Source: JANQHS01 sp965227315 (GTDB taxonomy: Bacteria > Bacteroidota > Bacteroidia > Cytophagales > CCMP332). From it: a DNA stretch of 64,000 nt. Under the pieces are notes generated by a model that was not told the DNA's origin, did not search any database, and saw only the letters and a program-made list of their open reading frames with translations. The position numbers and the translations under genes are program-made. Positions 1 through 9,325 of the stretch are shown piece after piece. Where the stretch lies: the NCBI GenBank assembly GCA_965227315.1, contig OZ245737.1:3410001-3474000 (forward strand), given 5' to 3'. How positions within the stretch are numbered: position 1 is the stretch's first letter; every line of letters begins with the position of its first letter.

Positions 1-1443
1 TTGGATCGACTTACCGGCATTTTTTCCTTTGTGATTTTTGATAAAAAAAGATCAAAGGTTTTTTGTGGTCGCGATCATTTAGGAGTAAAACCTTTCTACT
101 ACTATTTTGACGATAAGAATTTTTTCGTTGCATCAGAGCCGAAAGCCATTTTAAGTTACCCTGGCCTTGACACTTCCCTTAGACAGGAAGGGTTTATTGA
201 TTACTTCCAATACTTTTTTGTTCCTGGTCCAAAAACCATTTGGAATAGAGTGTGTCAATTATCACCCGGATCTTATTTGGAGTTTAATCTAGGGGAGACT
301 CCTAAGCCTCATTCCTACTGGAAGCTGCCCACGGAAATTATCAAATCTTCTACAGTCCAGGCTGAAGAAGAGGGTTGGGATTTGTTGATGTCTTCTATTG
401 AAAGCCAAATGGTTTCCGATGTTCCGGTTGGGGTTTTTTTAAGTGGGGGATATGATTCTGCAACTTTGCTTTGGAAGGCGAACCAAATAAGTCCGGGAAT
501 AGGTTCCTATACCATAGGATTTGAAGGTTTTTCAAGAAGTGAGGAAGCTCCTGCCAGAGAGATCTCCAATCTGATCGGGAGCAAACATGAAGAATTGATA
601 TTACCTGAAAATTTCATGGATGAGTTAGAATCACTTTTTCAGTGGTATGATGAACCATATGCTATTACTTCCATGGTTTCATATTTTAAGGTTTCCGAAC
701 TTGCATCAGGGTTTGGTAAGGTGGTTTTGGCTGGTGATGGAGGAGATGAAGTATTTGGTGGTTATCGATGGTATAATCAAATATCTCAGTTTTCAAAAAA
801 GACCCGCCTTCGAAGGTTGTTTTGGAGTCAGGAAAAGAATTTGAACACCCTTAAAGAAAGGTATCAGATGGTGCATGGGGGTGGAAAGCAAAATCTTTTT
901 AGATATAGGGAGCTACTTTCACAAGAAATTCTGAAACATGATAATGGTGATCTGTTATGGCCTTATGAAACTCCGGCAGATTACCAATTAAAGTCTCCGG
1001 TAAAGCTTTTTCAGTATCTGGATTTCAAAAGATTTATAACTGAAGCAAATTTGATCAGGGCCGATAGGTCTTCTATGGCTAATTCTTTAGAGGTAAGAGT
1101 TCCATTTTTGGATCCAAAGCTTGTAGAAAGATCTTTGTCATGGCCTGAGCATGCCTTTTTCTCAGATCGGTCAAAAAAGCCGATTCTTAGAAAACAATTA
1201 GATAAGATTTACCCTGCTTCTATCCTTGACCTTCCAAAGAGAGGATTTGGAAACCCAACACATCATTTTTTTGAGAATCTTAATGACCGGCGAGAAATGC
1301 TAAAAAATAGCCCGCTGTTTACAGATGGGATCTTGAACCAGGAAATACGCAATAATGGTTTCAAGGATTTGGGGCGCACCGATTTTTGGCTTATTGTGGT
1401 CCTGGATCTTTGGTATAATAAATGGGTGCTCGGGAAAAAATGA
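1..1443 (+). CDS. asnB: Asparagine synthetase (glutamine-hydrolysing), 5'-truncated by window edge
   Basis: Transfers the amide nitrogen of glutamine to aspartate, or in polysaccharide loci to a sugar carboxylate. The visible 480 residues start inside the N-terminal glutaminase domain (GRDHLGVKPFYY block at about 24-35) and contain the whole synthetase domain: PP-loop SGGYDS at about 147-152 and GDGGDEVFGGY near 245. Family members are about 600-650 residues, so roughly 120-150 N-terminal residues, including the nucleophilic Cys2, lie outside the window. The TTG at position 1 is therefore not a real start. It is the first visible gene of the glycan locus, and the next gene starts inside its stop codon. 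Asparagine synthetase homologues in O-antigen loci often amidate uronic acids; that role is inferred here. Confidence 0.93.
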   Translation: MDRLTGIFSFVIFDKKRSKVFCGRDHLGVKPFYYYFDDKNFFVASEPKAILSYPGLDTSLRQEGFIDYFQYFFVPGPKTIWNRVCQLSPGSYLEFNLGETPKPHSYWKLPTEIIKSSTVQAEEEGWDLLMSSIESQMVSDVPVGVFLSGGYDSATLLWKANQISPGIGSYTIGFEGFSRSEEAPAREISNLIGSKHEELILPENFMDELESLFQWYDEPYAITSMVSYFKVSELASGFGKVVLAGDGGDEVFGGYRWYNQISQFSKKTRLRRLFWSQEKNLNTLKERYQMVHGGGKQNLFRYRELLSQEILKHDNGDLLWPYETPADYQLKSPVKLFQYLDFKRFITEANLIRADRSSMANSLEVRVPFLDPKLVERSLSWPEHAFFSDRSKKPILRKQLDKIYPASILDLPKRGFGNPTHHFFENLNDRREMLKNSPLFTDGILNQEIRNNGFKDLGRTDFWLIVVLDLWYNKWVLGKK

Positions 1444-2342
1444 GCCCGGATGTTCATGTCGTAATTAGGTCTAATGGAGAGAACACCCTTGCAAGGTCCC
1501 GTGAGATCATCCAGAAGGAATATCCTCATCTTACTCCAACGGTTTTAAAGGAAGAACCCTTTTCAAAGGCTGTGAGGAAGACCTTTGAAATTGGAATTGA
1601 ATCTAACAAAAAGTGGACCCTTGCAGTGGATGCGGATATCCTTATGGCTAAGGGATCCATTGAGGGTGTGGTTAAACGGGCAGAATCATTATCCGATGAT
1701 TTCTTCATGATCCAAGGTCGGGTTTTGGATAAATTCTTTGGTTTTTCCCGCAACGGCGGCCCTCACCTTTTCCGGACAGAATTATGTTTGCAGGCATTGG
1801 AACTTATTCCTGACTCCGGAATAACAATGAGACCGGAAGGAGCAACGGTTGGCAAAATGGTGGAAAGGGGTTTTCATCGTTATAAAGGGACGGAGGTATA
1901 CGGGATCCATGATTTTTACCAAAGCAATTTTGATGTTTTTCGTAAATGCTATGCTTATGGCAAGAAGTTTCCGGAGATGGCCAAGTATTTCCTAACCGAA
2001 TGGGCTGCGAAACTTTCAGGTGATGATCAGTTTGAAATTGCGTGCAATGGATTCTTATTGGGAATTAGAAAAGGAGATTTAAACATTGAGGCGCTTCAAA
2101 GGGAATTTGAAAGTGAGTTTTCAGAATTGAATTCCACTGATGTTCAGGTGGGACTTGTTTCGAGTTTGGAAGTTCAAAAATTCATTTCTGGTTACGGTAA
2201 GAGTTCAATAGCAAGGAGGGTTGAGACACAAATGCATTCCTATGTTATGAGAACCGACAGAAAGCTTTCTTATCGGAAGAGTTTCTTGAATTTTAAGACA
2301 GGAATGTTCAAGAAACTAAGGAAAGCAGTTAAACCTTCATAG
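1440..2342 (+). CDS. Putative glycosyltransferase, GT2-like
   Basis: About 300 residues with a short beta-strand HVVIRSN at the N-terminus and an acidic DxD-like motif VDADIL near residue 62, as expected for a GT-A nucleotide-sugar transferase. No close family is recognised and the usual GT2 signature is poorly kept. ATG 1440 overlaps the asnB stop as ATGA, so it was preferred; an in-frame ATG at 1422 would add six residues. The C-terminal third is rich in charged and aromatic residues and has no membrane segment. Position inside the locus supports a role in glycan assembly. Function is an inference from the DxD motif and context. Confidence 0.7.
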   Translation: MSPDVHVVIRSNGENTLARSREIIQKEYPHLTPTVLKEEPFSKAVRKTFEIGIESNKKWTLAVDADILMAKGSIEGVVKRAESLSDDFFMIQGRVLDKFFGFSRNGGPHLFRTELCLQALELIPDSGITMRPEGATVGKMVERGFHRYKGTEVYGIHDFYQSNFDVFRKCYAYGKKFPEMAKYFLTEWAAKLSGDDQFEIACNGFLLGIRKGDLNIEALQREFESEFSELNSTDVQVGLVSSLEVQKFISGYGKSSIARRVETQMHSYVMRTDRKLSYRKSFLNFKTGMFKKLRKAVKPS

Positions 2343-2441
2343 AATTTTTGTGTTATACTTTGTCCGGTTAAGGGGAATTGAGTTTTTGCAATTGTGGTTG
2401 CTTAGGTTGTGTTTTATTGGTTCAGTTTATAATATCCTTTC

Positions 2442-3488
2442 ATCAAAAATATAAGTACTTATAAAGAAGTAGGATCTATTCAACAAGATCAGATTTGGTA
2501 TAACGCCTATCAGAAGAATTACTTCCGTTCAGAAAATCTAAAGGATTTTTCTCTTGAATTAAAAGGAGAAGGATATGATGTCTTATTTCCACTTCAGATC
2601 GGTTCGAAGGGGAAGGGCTTCTTGAAGCAGAAAAATGTTGGAATATTGGGGGAGGGGCCTAGTGATTTTTACAGGCCACTCAAATTGGGGAAGGTCCCGG
2701 ATCCATTATATGAGTCAGTATTCAATTGGTTTCATGAAAATCGCAATAAATGGGATCAGATCAATTTACTGAACTGTCTGCCTGATCAATTTGAATATGA
2801 AAGCCTGGTAGAAAAATTTAATTCCGCTGGCTATTCAGCAAAATTTGATAAGGCAAATGGATTCTTTTTTGTAGACACGACCGGGAGTTATGATGACTTC
2901 TTTGAATCCTTTATTCGGCCACGAAACAAGGACCTTTTAAAGGATCTCCGTAGGATCGAAAGGGAAGAACATCAGTTAAGAGTTGAAAAGGTAAGTGAGG
3001 AAATCTTTAAGAAACTGAAAGAGGTATTGGAGCTCTATTCAAATCGGAGGAAAAGCCTGGGGCAAAGAAATACGTATGAAGATCAGGATAGAATGGGATT
3101 TGTGCAGGATGTACTTGATTCGTACGAGAAGCAAGGAAAAGCGGAACTGAGTTTACTGAAAGACAGAGAGCAAAATACTTGGGCTTTTCAATTGGATTGG
3201 ATCATTGATGGAGTGAGATATCACTGGAATCATGCTTACAATGAGGATTATAAAAAATATAGCCCGGGTAAGATCCTCTTGCTGGAGCTCCTAAAAGAAT
3301 CTTTCCAAAATCCGAATATCGTAGAGTGCAATCATATGAGAGGATTGGCTGGTTATAAAAGTAAACTCGCTGATCAATCCCAGAACCTGTACAGGTTAAG
3401 TGTTCACAACCCATATTCACGTACCAATAGGTTGCGAAGGGTCTATCATGATCTTTCCAGGGTTAAAACTGTATTAAAGCCGGGATGA
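2442..3488 (+). CDS. CelD/FemAB-type GNAT acyltransferase, non-canonical start
   Basis: Resembles CelD/BcsL-type proteins (Acetyltransf_6, GNAT fold) found in exopolysaccharide loci, which probably N-acylate sugars or nucleotide sugars. The block RNTYEDQDRM followed by a FxLDWIIDGVRYHW strand is typical. The first usual start in frame is TTG 2622, but the frame is open back to a stop at 2430-2432, and the extra about 60 codons read like the missing N-terminus (ISTYKEVGSIQQDQIWYNAY...). No ATG, GTG or TTG exists between 2433 and 2622, so translation may begin at ATC 2442 or ATA 2451. A conservative call is 2622-3488. The stop overlaps the next ATG as ATGA. Confidence 0.72.
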   Translation: MKNISTYKEVGSIQQDQIWYNAYQKNYFRSENLKDFSLELKGEGYDVLFPLQIGSKGKGFLKQKNVGILGEGPSDFYRPLKLGKVPDPLYESVFNWFHENRNKWDQINLLNCLPDQFEYESLVEKFNSAGYSAKFDKANGFFFVDTTGSYDDFFESFIRPRNKDLLKDLRRIEREEHQLRVEKVSEEIFKKLKEVLELYSNRRKSLGQRNTYEDQDRMGFVQDVLDSYEKQGKAELSLLKDREQNTWAFQLDWIIDGVRYHWNHAYNEDYKKYSPGKILLLELLKESFQNPNIVECNHMRGLAGYKSKLADQSQNLYRLSVHNPYSRTNRLRRVYHDLSRVKTVLKPG

Positions 3489-4462
3489 GGGTTTACATAC
3501 TTATCACCATAGATACTGAATGTGATAAGGGAAAAGGCTGGATGGTACAGAATCCTTTGAAGTTCTCAGGTGTAGAACAAGGAGTCGCGAAATTCCTTCA
3601 ACCATTATTTGATAGATATTCGATTAAACCTACCTACCTTCTAAGCCCGGAAGTTTTAGATGATGAGCCATCGGTAGAAGTTTTCAAGAGAATTGAAAAC
3701 TGTGAGTTGGGGACTCATTTGCATGGCGAATTTATTTCACCGGGAAAGCTCGATCGAGTCGATCGGACTTCAACACCACAATTCTTTTATCCCCCTGAAA
3801 TTGAATTTGAGAAACTTAAATCGCTTACCCATTTATTCAAGGATAGAATTGGTTATGATCCAAGATCGTTTCGTGCAGGTCGATGGGGGATCAGTAAGAG
3901 TACATTAGGCTTCCTTTCGGATTTAGGGTATCAGGTAGATAGTAGTGTTTGTCCTTTTAGGACGCATTATTTCGATCAGGGAAAGGAGATCAATTTTTGG
4001 GGGTCGCCGGTTCAACCTTATTATCCAAGCCTTAAGAATTTTAAAAGAACGGGAGATTCCAATGTTTTGGAGGTTCCGCCATCCTTGGGTAACCCGAATT
4101 TGTTCAAAATTCCTGATTTGATCCTCGGACTGCTGAATGATCGATCGAAGATCCATCGTAAAATCCTGAGAAGATTGGGTAAATCAGGAAAGGTCTCCTG
4201 GCTTAGGCCCCTTAAAGCTGATAAAAATGAAATGGTAGCACTGAGTAAATCATTTATTAAGCATTTCGGTAAAAATGGCCAGCCGGTGTTTCTAAATATG
4301 ATGTTCCATAATAATGAGGTGATTCCAGGAGCGAGCCCCTATGTTCATGATCTTGAATCACAAGAGAAATTTTTGGAGAGTATCGATTTCTGGCTGAAAA
4401 TCTTATCCAATGAATATGACCTTAGGGGAATTGGTCTTTCAGAGGTTCCGGAATATTTATAA
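3485..4462 (+). CDS. Polysaccharide deacetylase-like (NodB-fold) protein
   Basis: 325 residues, cytoplasmic, without signal peptide. It looks like a NodB/CE4-related deacetylase: TIDTEC at about 8-13 gives the first acidic motif, THLHGEF at about 77-83 a metal-binding His-x-His, and FRAGRW at about 129-134 the arginine motif seen in this fold. Such enzymes hydrolyse N- or O-acetyl groups on sugars or polyprenyl-linked sugars. The start ATG overlaps the previous stop (ATGA), so it is translated with the upstream acyltransferase. A cytoplasmic location would fit deacetylation of a nucleotide sugar or lipid-linked intermediate; the exact substrate is unknown. Confidence 0.75.
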   Translation: MRVYILITIDTECDKGKGWMVQNPLKFSGVEQGVAKFLQPLFDRYSIKPTYLLSPEVLDDEPSVEVFKRIENCELGTHLHGEFISPGKLDRVDRTSTPQFFYPPEIEFEKLKSLTHLFKDRIGYDPRSFRAGRWGISKSTLGFLSDLGYQVDSSVCPFRTHYFDQGKEINFWGSPVQPYYPSLKNFKRTGDSNVLEVPPSLGNPNLFKIPDLILGLLNDRSKIHRKILRRLGKSGKVSWLRPLKADKNEMVALSKSFIKHFGKNGQPVFLNMMFHNNEVIPGASPYVHDLESQEKFLESIDFWLKILSNEYDLRGIGLSEVPEYL

Positions 4463-5018
4463 AGGGGTCAAAGCCTTTAAATGGGGCATGAACAGGGAGA
4501 TTTTTTATGAGATTTCTCCAGATAACTGGATAACCCAGGAGCTACAATCAAAAGGCGTGGAGATTTCAATACTTAAAAAGGAAAGGATCTCTGAGTTGCT
4601 AAACATCTGGAAAATTGATCTGGATCAAATCCGACGAAGGTTCAGGGATGGCCATTCAATTTGTTTTGTATCTGAAAAAAATGGGGAATTGCTCTCTTAC
4701 CACTGGGTTCAGTTTAAGGGTTCGCACTTTGTTCAACAGGCGGGGAAGCATATTCAAATTGAAGAAGGTAAAGAATTTATGATCTATCATACCAGGGTTA
4801 AAAATGACTATCAGGGTTCCGGAATAAATAAAATGGTTTTAGGAAGTTTGATCCAGCACTTTTTTAAGGAGGGGTATAAAAGAGGATTGATCTATACGAA
4901 TAAGAATAATCTGGCGAATAGGAAGGGGCTAGAAAAAATGGGATTTCGGATCTATTCTCAAATTAGTTCCTTCCGTTGGGGAAAAAGATATTTCCCCATA
5001 GCAGGGCGTACAATTTAA
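4410..5018 (+). CDS. GNAT-family N-acetyltransferase
   Basis: 202 residues with GNAT acetyl-CoA loop YQGSGINKMVLGSL at about 133-146 and a C-terminal NKNNLANRKGLEKMGF segment, the usual beta-6 and alpha-4 region where the acceptor amine is placed near CoA. Start ATG 4410 gives a 53-bp overlap with the deacetylase gene; TTG 4431 or ATG 4488 are alternatives, but the sequence RNIYKGVKAFKW upstream of 4488 looks coding. No membrane segment. Together with the FemAB-like and hexapeptide enzymes it gives the locus several acylation options. Substrate unknown. Confidence 0.8.
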   Translation: MNMTLGELVFQRFRNIYKGVKAFKWGMNREIFYEISPDNWITQELQSKGVEISILKKERISELLNIWKIDLDQIRRRFRDGHSICFVSEKNGELLSYHWVQFKGSHFVQQAGKHIQIEEGKEFMIYHTRVKNDYQGSGINKMVLGSLIQHFFKEGYKRGLIYTNKNNLANRKGLEKMGFRIYSQISSFRWGKRYFPIAGRTI

Positions 5019-6167
5019 TTGGGAGGAATAAAGAATAGAGCTGTTCCTAATGTTGCCGTGATATTTGATCATTACGGTCATGAGAATAAACCCTTTCTAA
5101 GGGATTGGTTTAAAGAGGTTGAAAGGTCTACCAAACTTAGAATTAAAGGATTTAGCCTTGGTAGTTCAACAGAAGGCATAACGGAGTTACCAAATGGTGG
5201 TTTAAGGATCTGGATCAATCGAATTAGAAAGTTCGGTTTGAGGTTGCGGGATCCAAGAGTGGCTTCGCTGAGCGCAAAACTTGTTCCTGTTGTCATTTAT
5301 AATCCTGATATCATTCATATTATTAACGCTCAACAAATTGGAGTTTTTGAAAAATATATCTCGCATTTCAAACCAAAAGTCATCATCTCATTTCGGGGGT
5401 ATGAAACGAATGTACGTCCATTCAAGGATCCGGCCTGGAAGGAAGAATTGATTGGATTATTTAGAAAGCCTTACAATTTTCATTTTGTGAGCTTTGGTAT
5501 ACTCAGGAATGCCAAGGCAATAGCTGATCCTATTCTTAGATCTACCGTGATCTATCGGAAGGTGGATGTGGATTTTTTTAAGCCTCGTAAAAAACCTGAA
5601 AGCAACGGTTTCAAGATACTTTTTGTGGGCCGATTAACCTGGCAAAAAGGCTTGCCTAATTTGATCAGAGCTTTAAAAAGAATCGAAAACTCCTCAGATT
5701 GGGAGCTAATAATAATTGGTGAAGGTCCTCAAAAAGACGAAATACATGAACTGATAAATGAATCAGGGCTAGCCAAACGAATCAGGCTAATAGGACAACA
5801 AAAACGAAAGGCGCTTCTCGAATACTATCAAAATTCTGATCTGTTTGTTCTGCCATCAGTAAACGAAGCATTCCCAAACGTCCTTTTAGAAGCTGGTGCT
5901 TGCGGGCTGCCCTTGATTAGTACCAGAGTAGGGGGAATCCCTGAATTTGATGACCAAGAGAATGGAATAACCCTCGTTGATCACGATAATGAAAATCAGT
6001 TGGCTTCTGCCATTAGTTCGTTTGCAAATAACAAATCCTTCAGAATGGAAATGGGTCGAAAGGCATATGAACGAGTTCATAACTCTTTTTCCAGAAAAAA
6101 TGAACTTTCTGAGTGGGAGCAATTCTATTCCAGGGTTTTGATAAGTAAGGATTTTGGTGAAATCTAA
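5019..6167 (+). CDS. GT4-family glycosyltransferase
   Basis: 382 residues, GT-B fold retaining glycosyltransferase that uses a nucleotide sugar. The C-terminal donor domain starts near 198 with ILFVGRLTWQKGLPNLI and has the EX7E motif EAFPNVLLEAGACGLPLI at about 281-298, followed by GGIPE. The start TTG directly follows the TAA stop of the GNAT gene with no gap, and no ATG lies near the N-terminus. It is one of six GT4 enzymes in the locus, each probably adding one sugar of the repeat unit at the cytoplasmic face of the inner membrane. Confidence 0.9.
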   Translation: MGGIKNRAVPNVAVIFDHYGHENKPFLRDWFKEVERSTKLRIKGFSLGSSTEGITELPNGGLRIWINRIRKFGLRLRDPRVASLSAKLVPVVIYNPDIIHIINAQQIGVFEKYISHFKPKVIISFRGYETNVRPFKDPAWKEELIGLFRKPYNFHFVSFGILRNAKAIADPILRSTVIYRKVDVDFFKPRKKPESNGFKILFVGRLTWQKGLPNLIRALKRIENSSDWELIIIGEGPQKDEIHELINESGLAKRIRLIGQQKRKALLEYYQNSDLFVLPSVNEAFPNVLLEAGACGLPLISTRVGGIPEFDDQENGITLVDHDNENQLASAISSFANNKSFRMEMGRKAYERVHNSFSRKNELSEWEQFYSRVLISKDFGEI

Positions 6168-6176
6168 GAGTGATTG

Positions 6177-7004
6177 ATGAATAGGTTTAAGGTCAATTGT
6201 TTGATAATAGGGGCACAAAAAAGTGCCACCACCACCTTGGCCAATTTTCTTGATTCACATCCGGAAATACAACTCTCAATCAATAAAGAACCCCACTTTT
6301 TCTCAAGAAACTATGGCAAGGGATTTGACTTTTACCACGGCCATTTTTCACCTAAAGGAGGTGTGAAGATCTACATGGAAGCGTCTACTTCCTACACTTT
6401 TTATCCTGTATACAAGGAGGTGCCGGAAAGGATCTTCAACTACAACCCCGATATGAAATTGATATATATAGTAAGGGAACCGTCAGCAAGGATCATTTCT
6501 AACTATAACCATCGATTCTCAAAAAGGGCAACCAAGCTGGGGTTTAGAGAAGAAGTATTCAGCAATCCGAACTATTTCTTTACATCAGATTATTCACTTC
6601 AATTGAAAAACTATTCACCGTTTTTTCAAATGGATCAGATGTTGATTTTGGTCATGGAGCAATTCCTAAAGGCTCCGGAGACTGAGTTTCAAAGGCTCCG
6701 GGAGTTTCTTGGTCTTGATCAATCTTTTGAGGACTTGGGGGCCTTACCAAGACTCAATTCTGCTGATGAAAAGAATAAGGTCCCAAACAAGGTCTTGAAG
6801 TTTTTGGAGAGTGGAATTGGTAGAATCTTGCCCTATCGTGTAAAGAGAACAGTAAAGGATTTCTATCTTCGGAACACCCCGATTGCACCGAATATTTCGG
6901 TCGCTGATCGAGAATTTTTATTTCTCATCCTTGGATCTCATAGAAGGCGATTCAAAGAGATTTTTCCAGTTATTGATGAAAGGTGGAGCAGATTCATTAA
7001 ATAA
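6177..7004 (+). CDS. Sulfotransferase (PAPS-dependent)
   Basis: 275 residues. The 5'-phosphosulfate-binding loop GAQKSATTTLANFL lies at about 11-24 and the 3'-phosphate-binding segment IVREPSARIISNYNHR at about 97-112, both typical of carbohydrate sulfotransferases of the Sulfotransfer_1 family. It should move sulfate from PAPS to a sugar hydroxyl. ATG 6177 was preferred over the adjacent TTG 6174. No signal peptide or membrane segment, so it acts in the cytoplasm on a lipid-linked or nucleotide-linked sugar. A second sulfotransferase lies at 21644-22639. No PAPS synthesis genes are seen in this window. Confidence 0.88.
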   Translation: MNRFKVNCLIIGAQKSATTTLANFLDSHPEIQLSINKEPHFFSRNYGKGFDFYHGHFSPKGGVKIYMEASTSYTFYPVYKEVPERIFNYNPDMKLIYIVREPSARIISNYNHRFSKRATKLGFREEVFSNPNYFFTSDYSLQLKNYSPFFQMDQMLILVMEQFLKAPETEFQRLREFLGLDQSFEDLGALPRLNSADEKNKVPNKVLKFLESGIGRILPYRVKRTVKDFYLRNTPIAPNISVADREFLFLILGSHRRRFKEIFPVIDERWSRFIK

Positions 7005-7035
7005 TTTAATTTGACATTAGAATAGTTAAATAGGT

Positions 7036-7058
7036 GCCGAAGTTTCAAACTTTTTGGC
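7036..7058 (+). terminator. Possible weak hairpin after the first sulfotransferase gene
   Basis: Hairpin built from GCC...GGC ends enclosing AAGTTT-C-AAACTT, with five T residues inside the 3' arm. It lies 32 bp after the sulfotransferase stop and 127 bp before the secreted protein gene. The very short loop and the position of the T run make it a poor textbook terminator, so it may only pause or be a chance palindrome. A second small palindrome GAAGTA-TC-TACTTC is at 7133-7146. Confidence 0.25.
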
Positions 7059-7184
7059 AAACTCTATTCTCGCATTTGCGTTGAATGAACTGGTTACATT
7101 CTTTGGAAAAGCAGTATAAAAATTGGTATTTTGAAGTATCTACTTCGGAGTTTTTGACGAAACAGAATCAAAATCGATAATAGG

Positions 7185-9308
7185 GTGAGAAAAGTATTTC
7201 TTTTTGTTGTAGCAATGATGGGTTCGTTAGTCGGGTTCTCACAATCCACAGTGATTTTTAATGAAACTTTTGAATCCGATGGTAATGGGATTAGGTATTT
7301 CCAAAATCACGATTTCACCCGCTCTCCCGGGGCTGCAGGGCAAAGGGGGACAACAGCTTCCTTCACCGATCCATTTGTTTTTGCCGGATCGGGCAGATTG
7401 AATACTTCTGGAACCAACAACTTTTACACCGGTGTCAGGCTTTCAAGAGACCTCGCGAATCCTATCGATTCAGGATATATTGAAACAAGGTGGATACAGG
7501 TTACCAATTATGACAGCCTTGAGGTGGGAGTCGATCTCGCTGCCAATCCCGACGGGTTTTATGATAGTTGGGATAGATCCTTGAACAGGGATTGGCTAGA
7601 TGTTGACTATGAGATTGACAATAGCGGTACATGGGTAAATGTTTTGAAATTTAGAGCCGGACCAGGATTGAATGTTCCGGATGGACAATTGTTCTGGGAT
7701 GAAAACCGTGATAATTTTATTACGGCCGGTGTTGAAACAGTTGTTATCGATAGTTTCTTTCGGAATTTTTCTACTCTTATTGGTGTGGGGATAACAGGAG
7801 ATTCTATTCGATTTAGGGTGAATATGAGAAGTACCTATCTCTACGAGGACTTCATTGTGGACAATATGCGCCTGAGAGGAACACCGGGGTTCGTGATCCC
7901 GTCTGATGTTCCCAGGATCATAGGGCCAAACTGCGGTTTCTCAACGACAAATCTTCAGGATAAAGTTTGGGTACAGCCAGTTGCTGGAGCTCTTTCCTAT
8001 GATTTCAGGATGACTATGGGTGCAACCCAGGAAATCGTTAATTATACCCAGAACCGTTGTGTTCTGGAGCATTTTCCTAGCATCGTTTATGATACCGTGA
8101 TTACCATGGATGTTCGCGCAATAACAGCGGGAGGACCAAGCGACTGGTATTCTGCTTATTATGCAACCTGTCAGACGACCATTGGTACTGCAGAAAACCC
8201 CTCTTTAACCGGTGCATTTTGTAACCAAACCATCACTTCGGCAAGCCAAAAAATTACCTTCAACAGGGTTGGCTTGGCTACAAATTATCTAATTAGGGTT
8301 ACCAGGGGAGCTACCGTTGTAACAGATTCAACCAATTCGATCTGGGGTGAGTTCAGGTTAACAGACTTTGGATTTAATTTTGGAGGAAGTTATTTTATCG
8401 AAATAGCAGCCAAAATAGGTGGTGTATGGCAAAGTTTTAACGGGGGGTGCAACCTTACTGTGAACTCCGGGGATATTCAAATGGTCCCTTGCGGAATTAC
8501 CCTTACCAATGCCAACAAAATGGTCTTCTGTCAGAGTATTCCCAATGCGGTTTGGTACAGATTCAGAATTAATGGTCCTGGTATTAACAATTTGGTGATC
8601 CAAACATCGAATAATGGCTTTCGATTCTCAAACCTTTCCGGATATTCCTATGGAAATACTTACACAATAGAGGTTGCTTATCGGGTTACATTTGGATCCT
8701 CTTACGGACCCCCTTGTAACGTTGTTTTGGATGCTCCATCAACCTCTGTTGTAAATCAGCAATGCGGCGGGTCTGTGGCAGATGGTTCAGAACTTGTTCA
8801 CTTCTTTTATGTTCCGGAGTTTGATAGTATTACGGTAAATTATTCCGGTCCTATAAGCGGAAGCTTCACATCGACCAACACGAATAATTTCAGGTTTTCT
8901 TCAATTCCCGGAGCAACTGCCGGATCTTATAACATCACGGTTGAGGGTTATTTAGGGGGTGTTGGCCAAGGGATCGGTCCTTCTTGTACGGTAAATCTTT
9001 TGAGCTTCCCTCAGGGAGGTGGCGATTCAGTTGAGGAGCCAGGAGAGGTGATTTCCTCGGATGAAATCGAATTTAATGTTTATCCTGTGCCGTTCACGAA
9101 TATTTTGACCCTGGTCGTTGAAGATCCATATTCTGAATCAAAGGATGCCAGCTATTATCAGTTAATGGATAAATCCGGAAATGTGGTAGAAAGTGGAAGT
9201 TTTGACCATACCACTAAGATCAATACCATTGGTCTAGAGTCCGGTGTTTACCTTATCAAGTTGATCCAAGGGGACCAAATCGAAGTAAGGAGAATACTCA
9301 AGCAGTAA
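7185..9308 (+). CDS. Secreted repeat protein with type IX secretion sorting domain
   Basis: 707 residues. Signal peptide MRKVFLFVVAMMGSLVGFSQ starts from GTG 7185. An N-terminal beta-rich region (about 22-235) is followed by four repeats of about 90-105 residues starting near 247, 343, 431 and 524. Each begins with a cysteine-containing strand (PNCGFST, AFCNQTI, VPCGITL, QQCGGSV) and most have a VxxAxxYxxR-type middle, suggesting Ig-like or fibronectin-like folds. The last 75 residues (about 632-707; VYPVPFTN, GVYLIKL, RRILKQ) match the Por secretion C-terminal sorting domain, so the protein should cross the outer membrane by T9SS and be anchored or released. It is flanked by larger gaps than its neighbours and may be transcribed separately. 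Confidence 0.88.
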   Translation: MRKVFLFVVAMMGSLVGFSQSTVIFNETFESDGNGIRYFQNHDFTRSPGAAGQRGTTASFTDPFVFAGSGRLNTSGTNNFYTGVRLSRDLANPIDSGYIETRWIQVTNYDSLEVGVDLAANPDGFYDSWDRSLNRDWLDVDYEIDNSGTWVNVLKFRAGPGLNVPDGQLFWDENRDNFITAGVETVVIDSFFRNFSTLIGVGITGDSIRFRVNMRSTYLYEDFIVDNMRLRGTPGFVIPSDVPRIIGPNCGFSTTNLQDKVWVQPVAGALSYDFRMTMGATQEIVNYTQNRCVLEHFPSIVYDTVITMDVRAITAGGPSDWYSAYYATCQTTIGTAENPSLTGAFCNQTITSASQKITFNRVGLATNYLIRVTRGATVVTDSTNSIWGEFRLTDFGFNFGGSYFIEIAAKIGGVWQSFNGGCNLTVNSGDIQMVPCGITLTNANKMVFCQSIPNAVWYRFRINGPGINNLVIQTSNNGFRFSNLSGYSYGNTYTIEVAYRVTFGSSYGPPCNVVLDAPSTSVVNQQCGGSVADGSELVHFFYVPEFDSITVNYSGPISGSFTSTNTNNFRFSSIPGATAGSYNITVEGYLGGVGQGIGPSCTVNLLSFPQGGGDSVEEPGEVISSDEIEFNVYPVPFTNILTLVVEDPYSESKDASYYQLMDKSGNVVESGSFDHTTKINTIGLESGVYLIKLIQGDQIEVRRILKQ

Positions 9309-9325
9309 TCATCCTATTTTAATTT

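Noticed and set aside
7133..7146. Palindrome GAAGTA-TC-TACTTC as an operator
   Set aside because: Short, single copy, and 39 bp upstream of a gene without a recognisable promoter; not enough to claim regulation.
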